From Halieaceae bacterium (lineage in GTDB: Bacteria > Pseudomonadota > Gammaproteobacteria > Pseudomonadales > Halieaceae): 64,000 nt of DNA. Position 1 is the stretch's first letter. Each line of letters begins with the position of its first letter. Below the pieces are notes generated by a model. The model saw nothing but the letters and a program-made list of their open reading frames with translations, did no database searches and had not been told where the DNA came from. Shown here piece after piece: positions 49,366 through 59,965 of this stretch. The stretch covers positions 1 to 64,000 of the forward strand of contig CACOYM010000001.1 in the NCBI GenBank assembly GCA_902631395.1, read 5' to 3'. The position numbers and the translations under genes were made by a program.

Positions 49366-50318
49366 TGGATATCGTTCTTGCCAATCCGAGAGGATTCTGT
49401 GCTGGAGTCGATCGCGCTATTGATATCGTCAATCGCGCCCTCGAAGTCTTCGGTAGGCCCGTGTATGTGCGGCATGAAGTAGTGCATAACTGGCATGTCG
49501 TAGAGGATCTGCGCACCCGCGGTGCCGTGTTCGTCGATGAGCTCTCTGAGGTACCGGACGATGCTGTCGTTATTTTCAGTGCTCACGGTGTATCCCGTGC
49601 AGTGCAGGATGAGGCAGAAGGCCGCGGGTTACAGGTCTTCGATGCAACGTGCCCGTTGGTCACCAAAGTGCATTTCGAAGTCGCTGCCTTTAGTGCCGCC
49701 GGTCGAGAATGTGTGCTGATTGGGCACGCTGGCCATCCCGAGGTGGAGGGCACGATGGGGCGGTATGACACCTCCCACGGTGGTGCGATCTATCTCGTTG
49801 AAGATGAGCACCAGGCGGCCACGTTGGATGTCCTAGATCCCTCAACGCTCGCGTTTGTGACACAGACGACACTCTCGGTAGATGACACAGCTAAAGTCAT
49901 CGATGCGCTACGCAAAAAGTTCCCCGAGATCCAGGGTCCGCGTAAAGACGACATCTGTTATGCCACACAGAACCGCCAAGACGCGGTGAAATCGCTGGCA
50001 GAAGAGGTCGATTTGGTCTTTGTCGTCGGATCGAAGAATAGTTCAAACTCCAATCGGCTCCGGGAGCTGGCTGAGCGATGCGGCGCTCATGCATTTTTGA
50101 TCGATGATGCGAGTATGATTGATCCAGATTGGCTCAAGAGCGCGAAGCACGTAGGCGTGACGGCAGGCGCTTCGGCGCCTGAATTGTTGGTCCGAGAAGT
50201 GATTACAATGTTACAGGATCACGGTGGACTGAGCGTCCGTGATCTGGATGGCAGGGAAGAAAACATTACGTTCTCTCTGCCTAAAGGCTTACGTATCCCA
50301 ACGGTGTCGGTGGATTAA
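49365..50318 (+). CDS. ispH: 4-hydroxy-3-methylbut-2-enyl diphosphate reductase
   Basis: The last enzyme of the MEP isoprenoid pathway, an iron-sulfur protein giving IPP and DMAPP. It has 317 residues with the three cluster cysteines in [10 protein letters not shown] (Cys about 12), [11 protein letters not shown] (about 96) and a later Cys; [17 protein letters not shown] and SSNSNRL line the active site. ATG 49365 overlaps the fkpB stop by one base and fits the conserved N-terminus ([14 protein letters not shown]). Confidence 0.97.
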   Translation: MDIVLANPRGFCAGVDRAIDIVNRALEVFGRPVYVRHEVVHNWHVVEDLRTRGAVFVDELSEVPDDAVVIFSAHGVSRAVQDEAEGRGLQVFDATCPLVTKVHFEVAAFSAAGRECVLIGHAGHPEVEGTMGRYDTSHGGAIYLVEDEHQAATLDVLDPSTLAFVTQTTLSVDDTAKVIDALRKKFPEIQGPRKDDICYATQNRQDAVKSLAEEVDLVFVVGSKNSSNSNRLRELAERCGAHAFLIDDASMIDPDWLKSAKHVGVTAGASAPELLVREVITMLQDHGGLSVRDLDGREENITFSLPKGLRIPTVSVD

Positions 50319-50700
50319 TTCTCGCCCGAGCAGCAATGATCAGTTGTGTGGTTCTGATATTCTCGTGATGGTTCGACTATGGAGTGTATGAGGAGTCCAT
50401 CAGTGCCGAGAACTAACCTCGTCCTCCGCTCACTCCTCCAGTGTTGCGGATGATATCCGGGCCCTTATGGGGCAGCATGTTCGATGACTCTCTTTAGCGT
50501 AATGCCCGCCCTGATCGGTTCATGCTTCTAAAAACCCCCATTTTGGTAGGGATTATTACTGGTATCCTGAGCATGAGCTTGCCCAGTTTTCAGGTGCAAC
50601 TCCCCGAGCGTCGGGCTCGAGCAGCACCCCTGTTGCGATGAAATAGGGTAACCTTCGCTCCCTGTTTTACTTGCAGACCTCGCGCAGGTGGGAGCCCAGT
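50319..50700. other. Intergenic region between ispH and nadE, no gene recognised
   Basis: About 380 bp with stops in all frames. I see no tRNA, terminator with a T-run or repeat. An imperfect hairpin (CCCCCATTTTGG with TAGGG) lies near 50537-50553, and GGGAG at 50690-50694 is the nadE ribosome binding site. The nadE promoter should lie here, but no clear -35/-10 pair stands out. Confidence 0.5.
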
Positions 50701-52317
50701 ATGAAAATCTGCATGGCGCAGATCAACACGGTGGTAGGTGACATCGTCGGCAACACCGACAGAGTGTTGGCTGTCTGTAGCGATCAGCATTTTAACGGTA
50801 CGCAGATGGTCGTGTTCCCGGAGCTGACACTCACCGGGTATCCGCCTGAAGACTTACTGCTTCGTGGTGACGTTTTGCGGAGGACCGAAGCTGCGGTGCG
50901 GAGGTTGCGTGCTGAACTGCCTGAAGAGTTAGCAGTAGTTGTCGGTTACCCCAAAGCGCGGGGCGACTTGCTATTCAATTCGGCGGGCGTGATCACTGGC
51001 AGGGAAGTCATTGCGGAGTACGACAAACAGTGCCTGCCAAATTATCAAGTCTTCGACGAAAAACGCTACTTTGATGCTGGTACAGAGCCTTGCGTGGTGT
51101 CCTTTGGTGGCATCCAATTTGGCCTTACGATCTGCGAGGATATCTGGCACGAAGCGCCAGCTGCAATGACCAAAGAGGCCGGTGCACAGGTGCTGATTAA
51201 TCTGAATGCCTCGCCTTTTCACCGGGGTAAACAGGCGGAACGGATCGCGCAGATAGAACTTGTGGCGCAACGCCATGCCATTCCCATTCTGTATGTAAAC
51301 CAGGTGGGCGGTCAGGATGAGTTGGTCTTTGATGGCGGTTCTTTTGCGGTCGACGCAAAGGGCGATGTTTGCGTCACTGCGGATAGTTTTGAGGAGGCAT
51401 TTGCAACCGTGGCACTCGATTTGGCTGCCGACGGCTTGCTGGCGCCTGGCAATATCGCCGCTCCAATGGGGGATATTGAAGCGGTTTGGCAGGCGCTGGT
51501 ACTGGGGCTGCGAGATTACATTAATAAAAATGGCTTCCCGGGCGTCGTGCTGGGCCTGTCGGGCGGGATCGATTCCGCGGTAACGCTGGCGGTGGCGGCG
51601 GATGCCCTGGGCCCCAACCGTGTTGAAGCGGTGATGATGCCTTTTCGCTATACAGCATCAATAAGTATCGAAGACGCGGAGGCGGAGGCACAGGCGCTGC
51701 ATGTGCGTTTCAGCAACATTTCTATTGAGCCTCTGTATGAGTCTTTTATGGGCGCATTGTCGTCAGAGTTCGACGGGCTCGCGCCAAATATTACGGAAGA
51801 GAACCTGCAGGCACGTTGCCGTGGCGTCCTACTGATGTCGATCTCGAATAAGAAGAACTTATTGGTTCTGACCACCGGCAATAAAAGTGAGTTGGCCGTG
51901 GGTTATTCAACGCTGTACGGCGACATGGCGGGTGGATTCGATGTCCTCAAGGACTGCCCTAAAATGCTGGTCTATGCGCTGGCGCGTTATCGCAACACTC
52001 TGGGGGATTGCATTCCTGATCGCGTTATTACGCGGCCTCCGTCCGCCGAACTTGCTCCAGATCAGAAAGACGAGGACAGCTTGCCGCCCTATGAAATCTT
52101 GGACCAAATTGTCGAACTGTATGTCGAGCAGGATGCGTCTCGACAGCAGATCTTGGCAGCCGGGTTTTCTGAGGATGACATTGCAAGAGTTTTGCGGCTA
52201 GTTGATCTGAACGAATACAAACGTCGCCAGGCACCAGTTGGAGTTCGCATTTCACGGCGTGGCTTTGGCCGCGATCGCCGCTACCCTATCACCTGGGCTT
52301 GGCGCGCATCTGCCTGA
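50701..52317 (+). CDS. nadE: NAD+ synthase, glutamine-hydrolysing
   Basis: Amidates deamido-NAD to NAD+ using ammonia from glutamine. It has 538 residues. An N-terminal nitrilase-type glutaminase domain (1 to about 250, with FPELTLTGYPPEDLL, YDKQCLPNYQVFDEKRYF and the Cys in LTICEDIW) is fused to the ATP-dependent synthetase domain, whose PP-loop is SGGIDS at 287-292. TTGNKSELAVGYSTLYGDMAGGF is a family hallmark. ATG 50701 follows GGGAG by 6 bases; an in-frame TTG at 50671 is less likely. It is convergent with bamD with only 5 bp between stops. Confidence 0.96.
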   Translation: MKICMAQINTVVGDIVGNTDRVLAVCSDQHFNGTQMVVFPELTLTGYPPEDLLLRGDVLRRTEAAVRRLRAELPEELAVVVGYPKARGDLLFNSAGVITGREVIAEYDKQCLPNYQVFDEKRYFDAGTEPCVVSFGGIQFGLTICEDIWHEAPAAMTKEAGAQVLINLNASPFHRGKQAERIAQIELVAQRHAIPILYVNQVGGQDELVFDGGSFAVDAKGDVCVTADSFEEAFATVALDLAADGLLAPGNIAAPMGDIEAVWQALVLGLRDYINKNGFPGVVLGLSGGIDSAVTLAVAADALGPNRVEAVMMPFRYTASISIEDAEAEAQALHVRFSNISIEPLYESFMGALSSEFDGLAPNITEENLQARCRGVLLMSISNKKNLLVLTTGNKSELAVGYSTLYGDMAGGFDVLKDCPKMLVYALARYRNTLGDCIPDRVITRPPSAELAPDQKDEDSLPPYEILDQIVELYVEQDASRQQILAAGFSEDDIARVLRLVDLNEYKRRQAPVGVRISRRGFGRDRRYPITWAWRASA

Positions 52318-52322
52318 TTGAG

Positions 52323-53237
52323 TCAGCTTTTGGGCCGATAGTTAAACTGCGGCGGTTCTGGGGGGTCGAACAGACCAAAGGTCGATTCATTGATCCATGA
52401 CCGCTGGAGGCCGTCCACAGTGTAAACGCTATCGAAGACACACCCCAGCTTCAGATTGGGGTGGTCAGGGAAGTTCTCACAGAGCACCTCGATAGAATCC
52501 TCAGCCAGGTCGTTCAAATTCAGCAATAAGTAGGCTTGCGCCATGATGGCCAATCCGTCGGCAACACTGGGCGTCTGTTGCATGTGTTCCACAACATATT
52601 TACCGCGATTCAGCGCCGCCATGTAGGCCCCACGCCGAAAGTAATAGTTGGCAACATGGATTTCATGCCGCGCCAGCATGTTACGCATGTGTACCATTCG
52701 CCTCCGGGCGTCGGACGCATAAGCGCTGTCGGGATAGCGAGTGAGCAGTTGAGAAAACTCTCCGAAAGCGATCTGGATATGGCTGACGTCACGCTTTGTG
52801 TCATCCGAGGGGATAAAGCGGGAGAAGAATCCTGGCTCGATGTCATAGGCTGCCAAGCCCTTCATATAAAAAGCATAGTCCACGTTCGGATGGCGCGGGT
52901 GTAGTCTGATGAATCGATCGGCTGATTCAGTTGCAGCAGCAAACTCGTAAGCGCCATAGTGGGCGTAGATCAATTCCAGCTGGGCTTGCTCCGCGTAGCG
53001 CCCAAAGGGGTAGCGGCTCTCCAGCATCTGAAGGCTGCGCACCGCCAGACTGAAGTTTTCGTTTTTGAGGTGTCGCTGAGCCTCACGGTAAAGCTGTTGC
53101 TCACCTGAGTCCGCTACCAGTTCTTCTTCGTCTCCGCTAAACCAGGAACATCCTGACACGAGCAGAAGCGTTAAGAGTAAGATGGCGCGTGAAAGAGCGT
53201 TGCTAGAGGCCAAGACCGGTTGTCCACCGTGGTACAT
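52323..53237 (-). CDS. bamD: Outer-membrane assembly lipoprotein BamD
   Basis: The essential lipoprotein of the BAM complex that inserts outer-membrane proteins. It has 304 residues, longer than E. coli BamD (245). A signal peptide with lipobox LVSGC (Cys about 30) is followed by TPR-like helices: LYREAQRHLKNENFSLAVRS, SRYPFGRYAEQAQLELIYAHY and HPRHPNVDYAFYMKGLAAY are strongly conserved. The C-terminal 50 residues are an unmatched extension. The ATG at 53237 is 26 bp from the divergent rluD start; a TTG about 9 codons in would shorten the leader. Confidence 0.94.
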   Translation of the reverse strand: MYHGGQPVLASSNALSRAILLLTLLLVSGCSWFSGDEEELVADSGEQQLYREAQRHLKNENFSLAVRSLQMLESRYPFGRYAEQAQLELIYAHYGAYEFAAATESADRFIRLHPRHPNVDYAFYMKGLAAYDIEPGFFSRFIPSDDTKRDVSHIQIAFGEFSQLLTRYPDSAYASDARRRMVHMRNMLARHEIHVANYYFRRGAYMAALNRGKYVVEHMQQTPSVADGLAIMAQAYLLLNLNDLAEDSIEVLCENFPDHPNLKLGCVFDSVYTVDGLQRSWINESTFGLFDPPEPPQFNYRPKS

Positions 53238-53263
53238 TTTGGGGCATTAGTGTAAACGCAACC

Positions 53264-54250
53264 GTGCGGGAGTCACAGCACTTGGAAGAGGAAGTTTTCA
53301 GCGAATCTGAGTCGATGTCGGCCTACGTCACCGAGGGGCTCCATGGTGCTCGCCTCGATGCCGCCGCAGCTTCAATATTTTCTGATTTCTCGCGCAGCAG
53401 GCTCGCCGAATGGATCAAGTCGGGTCGTTTGCGGCGTAATGGCGGGATGGCTAAACCGCGCGACAAAGTTGTCTTGGGCGATGCATTGGTTCTAACGCCT
53501 GAGCATGAAGATCGGGTCGAATGGGGCCCCGAGCATCTTCCGCTGGACATAATTTATGAGGACGAGCACGTCATTGTGTTGAACAAACCGGCTGGCTTGG
53601 TCGTGCACCCTGCTGCTGGTCACCATAGCGGCACACTGGCTAATCGCTTACTTTCTCATGCGCCCGACATGGCGGCCTTGCCCCGTGGAGGCATCGTGCA
53701 TCGATTGGATAAAGATACCTCTGGTATCATGCTCGCGGCGCGCTCGCTACTTGCCCACAAGTCACTGATTGCCCAACTCGCTGATCGTAGCCTTAGTCGT
53801 CGCTACACGGCGGTGTGCAAGGGTACCTTTATAGCTGGCGGAACGATTGATGGCCCAATTGGCCGACACCCGACTTCCCGCACCAAAATGGCGGTGGTGT
53901 CGGATGGTCGGCCAGCTATTACCCACTATCGCATTACGGAGCGTTTCGGCTTCCACACGCACCTAGATGTTAGCCTGGAGTCGGGCAGAACGCACCAGAT
54001 CCGCGTGCACTTTGCCTGGCGTAAACGCCCGCTTGTAGGTGACCGCATCTATGGAGGTCGCACAAGCCGACCGCCGGGTGCGAGTGGACGGCTTCTTGAG
54101 CACTTATCGGCTTTCGATCGGCAGGCACTGCATGCACGTGAGCTGGCGTTTAAGCATCCCGCATCTGGCGAACGCCAGACCTTCTCTGCCGATATTCCCG
54201 CTGATCTCGATAGGTTGTTGAAGTGTTTGTCGGCTGAGGACTCTACATGA
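53264..54250 (+). CDS. rluD: 23S rRNA pseudouridine synthase RluD
   Basis: Converts uridines 1911, 1915 and 1917 of 23S rRNA helix 69 to pseudouridine (E. coli numbering, family knowledge). It has 328 residues, with an S4 RNA-binding domain (about 25-85) and a catalytic domain with the Asp in HRLDKDTSG. Further motifs are LNKPAGLVVHPA and RTHQIRVH. The start GTG 53264 is uncertain; ATG 53315 would begin SAYVTEGLHGARLD, closer to the family. The gene overlaps pgeF by ATGA. Confidence 0.95.
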   Translation: MRESQHLEEEVFSESESMSAYVTEGLHGARLDAAAASIFSDFSRSRLAEWIKSGRLRRNGGMAKPRDKVVLGDALVLTPEHEDRVEWGPEHLPLDIIYEDEHVIVLNKPAGLVVHPAAGHHSGTLANRLLSHAPDMAALPRGGIVHRLDKDTSGIMLAARSLLAHKSLIAQLADRSLSRRYTAVCKGTFIAGGTIDGPIGRHPTSRTKMAVVSDGRPAITHYRITERFGFHTHLDVSLESGRTHQIRVHFAWRKRPLVGDRIYGGRTSRPPGASGRLLEHLSAFDRQALHARELAFKHPASGERQTFSADIPADLDRLLKCLSAEDST

Positions 54251-54993
54251 CTCCAACTCCTTCATGGGTAGCGCCCGATATCGGAATAGACGACGTGCAG
54301 ATCAGAGTGACTACGCGCGCCGGCGGCATCAGCCAGCCGCCCTGGGATACACAAAATCTGGGTGATCATGTGGGTGATATCGCAGAGAACGTCACTGAAA
54401 ACCGCCGTCGGCTGCAAAGCGCGCTTCCGGTCATTTGCATTAACTGGCTTAGACAGGTGCACGGTACGCATACAGTGAGAGCGGTCGACGACCAGGTGCC
54501 GATGGCAGACGCCCAGTGGACGACCGATGCGGGGCGGGCGCTGGCGGTTTTAACTGCGGATTGTTTGCCGGTGGTGCTTATGACGCGTGACGCCGGATGT
54601 GTCGGCATTGCACATGCGGGGTGGCGAGGTTTGGCGGCAGGTGTTTTGGAATCTCTGATAACCTCAATGCCGGCAAACCCAGCACTGATCACGGCATGGC
54701 TGGGCCCCGCGATCAGCCAGTCAGCGTATGAGGTGGGGCCTGCTGTGAAAGACGCTTTCCAACATGCCCTGGGAGAGACTAGTAATGCCTGTTTTGCGCC
54801 CTCGACCGTGCACGAGAGGCACTGGATGGCAGATCTGTGTGCGCTGGCGCGGTTACATTTGACACGGGCCGGTGTGTCTGAGATCCAAGGAGGTGAGCGC
54901 TGCACCTATAGTGAGTCGGATAAATTCTTCTCCTATCGCCGTGATGGTGATCCCACTGGACGCATGGCAACCCTGATTTGGCGCACCGGATAA
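54247..54993 (+). CDS. pgeF: Purine nucleoside phosphorylase / laccase-domain protein YfiH (PgeF)
   Basis: A 248-residue zinc protein of the multicopper-polyphenol-oxidase-like family. HAGWRG (zinc ligand His), ADCLPVVL and CTYSESDKFFSYRRDG are the family motifs. Relatives phosphorolyse or deaminate purine nucleosides, and E. coli YfiH also prevents misincorporation of L-Ser into peptidoglycan. The rluD-pgeF-clpB order is conserved in gammaproteobacteria. Confidence 0.92.
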   Translation: MTPTPSWVAPDIGIDDVQIRVTTRAGGISQPPWDTQNLGDHVGDIAENVTENRRRLQSALPVICINWLRQVHGTHTVRAVDDQVPMADAQWTTDAGRALAVLTADCLPVVLMTRDAGCVGIAHAGWRGLAAGVLESLITSMPANPALITAWLGPAISQSAYEVGPAVKDAFQHALGETSNACFAPSTVHERHWMADLCALARLHLTRAGVSEIQGGERCTYSESDKFFSYRRDGDPTGRMATLIWRTG

Positions 54994-55091
54994 GTGGCCT
55001 GTTCAGAATGCTGTGAACGGTCCAGAATTATTTCGGAACCATACACATTCTCAAAAATTGACCAATATCTGCCTATCCGTCGATCTCCACA

Positions 55092-55120
55092 CTTGAAAAA
55101 AAGGGATTAGATCCTCATAT
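55092..55120 (+). promoter_or_regulatory. Sigma-32-like heat-shock promoter of clpB
   Basis: The -35 box CTTGAAA (55092-55098), 14-bp spacer and -10 box CCTCATAT (55113-55120) fit the RpoH consensus with one mismatch in the -10. It is 48 bp before the clpB ATG. The -35 is identical to that of groESL in this window. Confidence 0.78.
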
Positions 55121-55168
55121 CACTCCGAGCAAGACATCAGCCCGCGTGGCAGGGAGAAGGAAAGAGTG

Positions 55169-57784
55169 ATGCGCATGGACAAGCTAACTCATTCATTACA
55201 GGCGGCACTGGGTGACGCCCAATCTTTGGCCGTCGGCCGGGATCATCCCTGCATCGAGCCGATTCACATACTGAAAGCTATGGTTGACCCTGCTGCCTCT
55301 CCGACACGGGCGTTGTTGCGTGCTTCGGGTGCCGCAGTGGAACCGCTGCAAGCTTCGATGGAGCAAGTCTTATCGGGTATTGCGACTGTATCGGGTCCGG
55401 CTGATGTGCACATTAGTCAGGACACCCAGCGGCTCCTTAATCATGCGGACAAATTGTCACAGCAGGCGGGAGATGCATTTTTATCGACTGACTCAGTATT
55501 GCTGGCCATGCTGGAATGCAAAGCAACTGCCGGTCTATTGAAGGATGCGGGCTTAACCGCTGAGTCGCTATCTCGAACCATTGAGTCGGTGCGGGACGGC
55601 GAATCCATCAGTTCCGCGGGATCAGAACAGAACCGCCAGGCCCTGGAGAAGTACTCCGTCGATCTGACCGAGCGCGCTGCGGCTGGCAAACTGGACCCAG
55701 TGATCGGTCGTGATGAGGAAATTCGACGAACAATTCAGGTGCTGCAACGACGTACTAAGAATAACCCGGTGCTAATTGGTGAGCCCGGTGTGGGTAAGAC
55801 GGCCATTCTCGAGGGTTTGGCACAGCGAGTGGTCAATGGAGAAGTGCCCGAGGGTCTCAAGAACAAACGGATTCTGGCGCTTGATCTCGGTGCGCTGCTA
55901 GCTGGTACGAAGTTTCGAGGGGATTTCGAAGAGCGCTTGAAAGCTGTGCTCAATGCACTTTCGAAAGAAGACGGACGAATTATTCTGTTTGTCGATGAAT
56001 TGCACACCATGGTGGGTGCGGGTAAAGCTGAGGGGTCTATGGATGCGGGCAATATGCTGAAACCCGCATTGGCCCGCGGTGAACTGCATTGCGTGGGTGC
56101 GACCACTCTGAATGAGTATCGTCAGCATGTCGAAAAAGACGCAGCGCTAGAGCGGCGCTTTCAGAAGGTGTTGATTGATGAGCCTAGTGAGGAGGACACA
56201 ATTGCGATTTTGCGTGGTCTCAAGGAGAGGTACGAGGTCCATCACAGTGTCGATATCACCGACAGCGCCATTATCGCGGCGGCGAAGTTGAGCCAGCGAT
56301 ATATCTCGGACCGTCAGCTGCCGGACAAGGCCATCGACCTGGTCGATGAAGCGGCAAGTTGCATCCGGATGGAGATAGATTCAAAGCCGGAGTCGATGGA
56401 CCGATTGGAACGTCGCCTGATTCAGCTGAAAATCGAGCGTGAGGCGGTGAAGAAAGAAGATTCTGACGCTGCATCAAAAGAGCTCATTTTACTGGATGAG
56501 CAAATCGACACCATTGCCAGCGAATACGCTGATCTCGAAGAAGTGTGGTTGGCGGAAAAAGCCGCGGTACAAGGCGTGACCCAGATTAAAAGTGACATTG
56601 AGCGGGCGAAGTTGGATTTGGAGGTCGCGCGGCGCGCGGGTGATCTGGCGCGGATGTCGGAAATTCAACACGGGATACTGCCGGAGCTTGAGCACCGTCT
56701 GCTGGCAGCCTCGGATGATGCACAGCCCGAACCGACGCTGCTGCGTTCTAGGGTCACCGAGGAGGAGGTCGCCGATGTCGTCTCGCGATGGACCGGCATA
56801 CCAGTTGCTAAAATGCTTCAGGGTGAGCGGGAGAGGCTTCTGTGCATGGAAGCATCGCTGCACGAGCGTGTTATCGGCCAAGATGAAGCAGTTCAGGCGG
56901 TGTCCAACGCGGTTCGGCGCGCGCGAGCTGGGTTATCTGATCCGGCGCGACCTAATGGCTCGTTCCTGTTGCTGGGTCCCACCGGTGTGGGTAAAACGGA
57001 ACTCTGCAAGGCGTTGGCCGAATATTTGTTCGACAGTGAACACGCGCTTGTGCGCATCGACATGTCAGAGTTTATGGAGCAGCACTCTGTTGCGCGCCTG
57101 ATTGGCGCGCCCCCGGGATATGTCGGCTATGAGCAGGGCGGTTATCTTACCGAGGCGGTGCGGCGCCGGCCCTACTCCTTGCTTTTACTAGACGAAGTCG
57201 AAAAGGCGCATCCCGAAGTATTCAATATCCTGCTGCAGGTTCTGGAAGATGGTCGCCTGACAGATGGGCAGGGCCGCACTGTCGATTTTCGCAACACGGT
57301 CATTGTCATGACGTCCAACCTCGGCTCAGAGCACATCCGAGAGGCATTGGACGACGCAGAGGGTGAGGCGGACAGTGGTGTATTGAAGGCTGCTATTCAG
57401 GCGAAGGTGATGGCTGACGTGGCGATGCATTTCCGACCCGAGTTTCTGAATCGCATTGATGAGTCGGTCGTATTCCACGCTCTGGGCAGAGAGGATGTTC
57501 GCGAGATCGCCGCCCTTCAGCTGACTGCTTTGGAGACACGACTAGCTGAGCGAGATTTGCAGCTTTCGCTGGATACGGATGTAATGGACTACCTCGTGGG
57601 GCAGGGTTTTGATCCAGTATATGGCGCCCGGCCGCTCAAGCGCGCGATACAACGGTTGATCGAGAACCCCCTTGCCGAGGCTTTGCTGGGCTGTGATTTC
57701 ACCACAGGTGATCGGATAGTCGTCTCCCGGTCAGGTGAGGTTTTGAAGTTCACGAAAGCGTCTGCCGTATCCTCGGTTGCCTAG
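55169..57784 (+). CDS. clpB: Disaggregase ClpB (Hsp104 family)
   Basis: An AAA+ hexamer that, with DnaK, rescues aggregated proteins. It has 871 residues: an N-domain (1 to about 150), NBD1 with Walker A GEPGVGKT at 204-211, the long coiled-coil M-domain (about 400-525) that defines ClpB, and NBD2 with Walker A GPTGVGKT at 603-610. ATG 55169 follows AAGGA by 7 bases and matches the usual MRxDKLT start; a GTG lies one codon earlier. Confidence 0.98.
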   Translation: MRMDKLTHSLQAALGDAQSLAVGRDHPCIEPIHILKAMVDPAASPTRALLRASGAAVEPLQASMEQVLSGIATVSGPADVHISQDTQRLLNHADKLSQQAGDAFLSTDSVLLAMLECKATAGLLKDAGLTAESLSRTIESVRDGESISSAGSEQNRQALEKYSVDLTERAAAGKLDPVIGRDEEIRRTIQVLQRRTKNNPVLIGEPGVGKTAILEGLAQRVVNGEVPEGLKNKRILALDLGALLAGTKFRGDFEERLKAVLNALSKEDGRIILFVDELHTMVGAGKAEGSMDAGNMLKPALARGELHCVGATTLNEYRQHVEKDAALERRFQKVLIDEPSEEDTIAILRGLKERYEVHHSVDITDSAIIAAAKLSQRYISDRQLPDKAIDLVDEAASCIRMEIDSKPESMDRLERRLIQLKIEREAVKKEDSDAASKELILLDEQIDTIASEYADLEEVWLAEKAAVQGVTQIKSDIERAKLDLEVARRAGDLARMSEIQHGILPELEHRLLAASDDAQPEPTLLRSRVTEEEVADVVSRWTGIPVAKMLQGERERLLCMEASLHERVIGQDEAVQAVSNAVRRARAGLSDPARPNGSFLLLGPTGVGKTELCKALAEYLFDSEHALVRIDMSEFMEQHSVARLIGAPPGYVGYEQGGYLTEAVRRRPYSLLLLDEVEKAHPEVFNILLQVLEDGRLTDGQGRTVDFRNTVIVMTSNLGSEHIREALDDAEGEADSGVLKAAIQAKVMADVAMHFRPEFLNRIDESVVFHALGREDVREIAALQLTALETRLAERDLQLSLDTDVMDYLVGQGFDPVYGARPLKRAIQRLIENPLAEALLGCDFTTGDRIVVSRSGEVLKFTKASAVSSVA

Positions 57785-58215
57785 GCTTTTCCCGCCCCCT
57801 AAGTATTAACGGCTTTCGGAATAGGTACGCTTCTGTGGAGTGATACGGCGGTAGTAGGCCTGGAATGCTGATTGTGGTCATTTGTCGGGATCCCTTGACT
57901 TGGGCTGGGGGACACGCCGACAATCCGCGCTGTCACGCGAGCGGCAACGGCTATTGGTGAGTACCCCCATCCTCTGGCCTACCTCTGAAACGGGATAGTT
58001 TCACAGGCTGTTTGCGGGTTCCGTTAGGCAAGGCGATGTCTTTGCCGCTCGGGCTCGACACTGCGATACCCCGCAGGTCACCGATACACGGCTTTCGTGA
58101 TCGCGGTCTGGCGGGGAGCTGGAGCGATTCGGCCGGTGTCTCGTGCGACAGGTGAAGGTGGTGCGGCACGTATGGTGTTTTGCCATCCTCCGGTCAAACG
58201 AGATGGAGAGTGGCC
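57785..58215. other. Leader region of ilvIH
   Basis: About 430 bp without a recognised protein-coding gene other than the short frame at 57865-57960. It holds a 6-bp perfect stem TGAAAC/GTTTCA near 57986-58003 and another, GGCAA/TTGCC, near 58027-58046. No T-run terminator is visible. GGAG at 58205-58208 is the ilvI ribosome binding site. Confidence 0.45.
57865..57960 (+). CDS. Possible branched-chain-rich leader peptide of ilvIH
   Basis: A 31-codon frame beginning Met-Leu-Ile-Val-Val-Ile: five consecutive branched-chain codons right after the start, 256 bp upstream of acetolactate synthase. That is the layout of ilv leader peptides, where ribosome stalling on scarce Leu, Val or Ile tRNA controls the operon. 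AGG lies 6 bases before the ATG. Missing is a classical attenuator hairpin with a T-run, so the mechanism, if real, would be Rho-dependent or translational. It could also be chance. Confidence 0.35.
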   Translation: MLIVVICRDPLTWAGGHADNPRCHASGNGYW

Positions 58216-59964
58216 ATGGGAATGCTATCTGGCGGCGATATGATCGTTCGCGCTCTTGAAGACGAGGGTGTCGAGTACATCTTTGGATACCCCGGTGGAG
58301 CTGCGCTCCACATCTATGATGCCTTGTTCAAGGCCGAGAAAGTTCCCCACATTCTGGTCCGCCATGAACAGGCGGCAACTCACGCTGCAGATGGTTACGC
58401 GCGCGCGACCGGTAAGCCCGGCGTTGTGTTGGTGACCTCGGGCCCAGGCGCGACCAATGCGATCACAGGTATTGCAACGGCTTACATGGATTCGATTCCG
58501 CTGGTGGTGATCTCGGGGCAGGTTCAGAGCCATCTTATTGGCGAGGACGCCTTTCAAGAAACTGACATGGTGGGTATCTCGCGACCTATCGTGAAGCACA
58601 GTTTTTTGGTGCAGCGGCCGGAGGACATCCCCTCGACAATAAAAAAGGCATTTTTTATCGCCTCGACGGGCCGGCCCGGGCCGGTTGTGGTCGATATCCC
58701 GAAAGACTTCACCCATCCGGAACAGAAGTTCGAGTACCAGTATCCAAAATCTGTGAGCATGCGCTCCTATCAGCCATCAGCCAAAGGCCACTCCGGTCAA
58801 ATTCGCAAAGCCGCGCGGCTGCTGCTAAGTGCTAAGCGCCCGGTAATCTACGCGGGGGGTGGCGTGATTCAGGGGGAGGGGTCTGAAAAGCTGATTGCAC
58901 TGGCACGCCGATTGAACTATCCCGTGACGACCACGCTGATGGGATTGGGGGCTTATCCCGGCAGCGATCGCCAGTTTCTTGGGATGTTGGGCATGCATGG
59001 CTTTTACGAGGCCAATATGGCGATGCACCACTCCGATGTGATTTTGGCCGTTGGCGCGCGCTTCGATGACCGTGTGACCAACACGGTCTCGAAGTTTTGC
59101 CCCGGCGCGAAAATTGTCCACATTGATATCGACCCCGCCTCAATCGCAAAAATTGTGCCGGTTGATATCCCCATTGTTGGTCCAGTAGACACCATATTGG
59201 GAGAGCTCGACAAACAGGTCGCTATGCAGATTGAGAGTGCGGAGCGCCCGCTGCCTGATCCGGAAACGTTGGCACAGTGGTGGCAGCAGATCGATAGTTG
59301 GCGAGCGGCGCATGGACTCTGGCATGGCCGGCGTTATGGCGAATCTGCCTCGATCATGCCGCAAGACGCTATTTGTGCGCTGTATGAGGCCACAAATGGG
59401 GAGGCCTATGTGACCTCGGACGTGGGCCAGCATCAGATGTTTGCCGCGCAGTACTACAAGTTTGACTATCCCCGTCGTTGGATAAATTCTGGTGGTCTGG
59501 GCACCATGGGCTTCGGATTGCCCGCGGCAATGGGCATCAAGATTGCCTTGCCCGACGCAGACGTGGCTTGTGTCACTGGCGAGGGCAGTATTCAAATGAA
59601 TATCCAAGAATTGTCGACCTGCAGCCAGTATTCCTGCCCCGTGAAAATCATCAATTTGAGAAATGACTACCTAGGTATGGTCAAGCAGTGGCAAGACATG
59701 CAGTACGAAGGTCGTTATTCGGAGAGCCACTATGCGGCTTCGCTACCCGATTTTGTGAGACTGGCTGAGGCCTATGGTCATGTGGGCATAGAGGTGAAGT
59801 CGCAAGCCGATCTGCTCCCGGCGATGAAGGAAGCCTTCGCACTTAGAGACAGACTGGTCTTTATGGATATTCACATCGATCCAGATGAGCACGTTTATCC
59901 CATGATGGTCGCACCAAATGGTGCGATGAAGGATATGTGGCTTAGTAAAACGGAGAGAACCTGA
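58216..59964 (+). CDS. ilvI: Acetolactate synthase, large (catalytic) subunit
   Basis: Condenses two pyruvates, or pyruvate with 2-oxobutyrate, at the start of valine, leucine and isoleucine synthesis. It has 582 residues with the thiamine-diphosphate-enzyme N-domain ([33 protein letters not shown]), a central FAD domain, and the C-terminal metal/ThDP motif [12 protein letters not shown] (E in place of D, a common variant). ATG 58216 follows GGAG by 7 bases; in-frame codons back to 58180 lack such a site. ilvH begins 1 base after its stop. Confidence 0.96.
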   Translation: MGMLSGGDMIVRALEDEGVEYIFGYPGGAALHIYDALFKAEKVPHILVRHEQAATHAADGYARATGKPGVVLVTSGPGATNAITGIATAYMDSIPLVVISGQVQSHLIGEDAFQETDMVGISRPIVKHSFLVQRPEDIPSTIKKAFFIASTGRPGPVVVDIPKDFTHPEQKFEYQYPKSVSMRSYQPSAKGHSGQIRKAARLLLSAKRPVIYAGGGVIQGEGSEKLIALARRLNYPVTTTLMGLGAYPGSDRQFLGMLGMHGFYEANMAMHHSDVILAVGARFDDRVTNTVSKFCPGAKIVHIDIDPASIAKIVPVDIPIVGPVDTILGELDKQVAMQIESAERPLPDPETLAQWWQQIDSWRAAHGLWHGRRYGESASIMPQDAICALYEATNGEAYVTSDVGQHQMFAAQYYKFDYPRRWINSGGLGTMGFGLPAAMGIKIALPDADVACVTGEGSIQMNIQELSTCSQYSCPVKIINLRNDYLGMVKQWQDMQYEGRYSESHYAASLPDFVRLAEAYGHVGIEVKSQADLLPAMKEAFALRDRLVFMDIHIDPDEHVYPMMVAPNGAMKDMWLSKTERT

Positions 59965-59965
59965 T

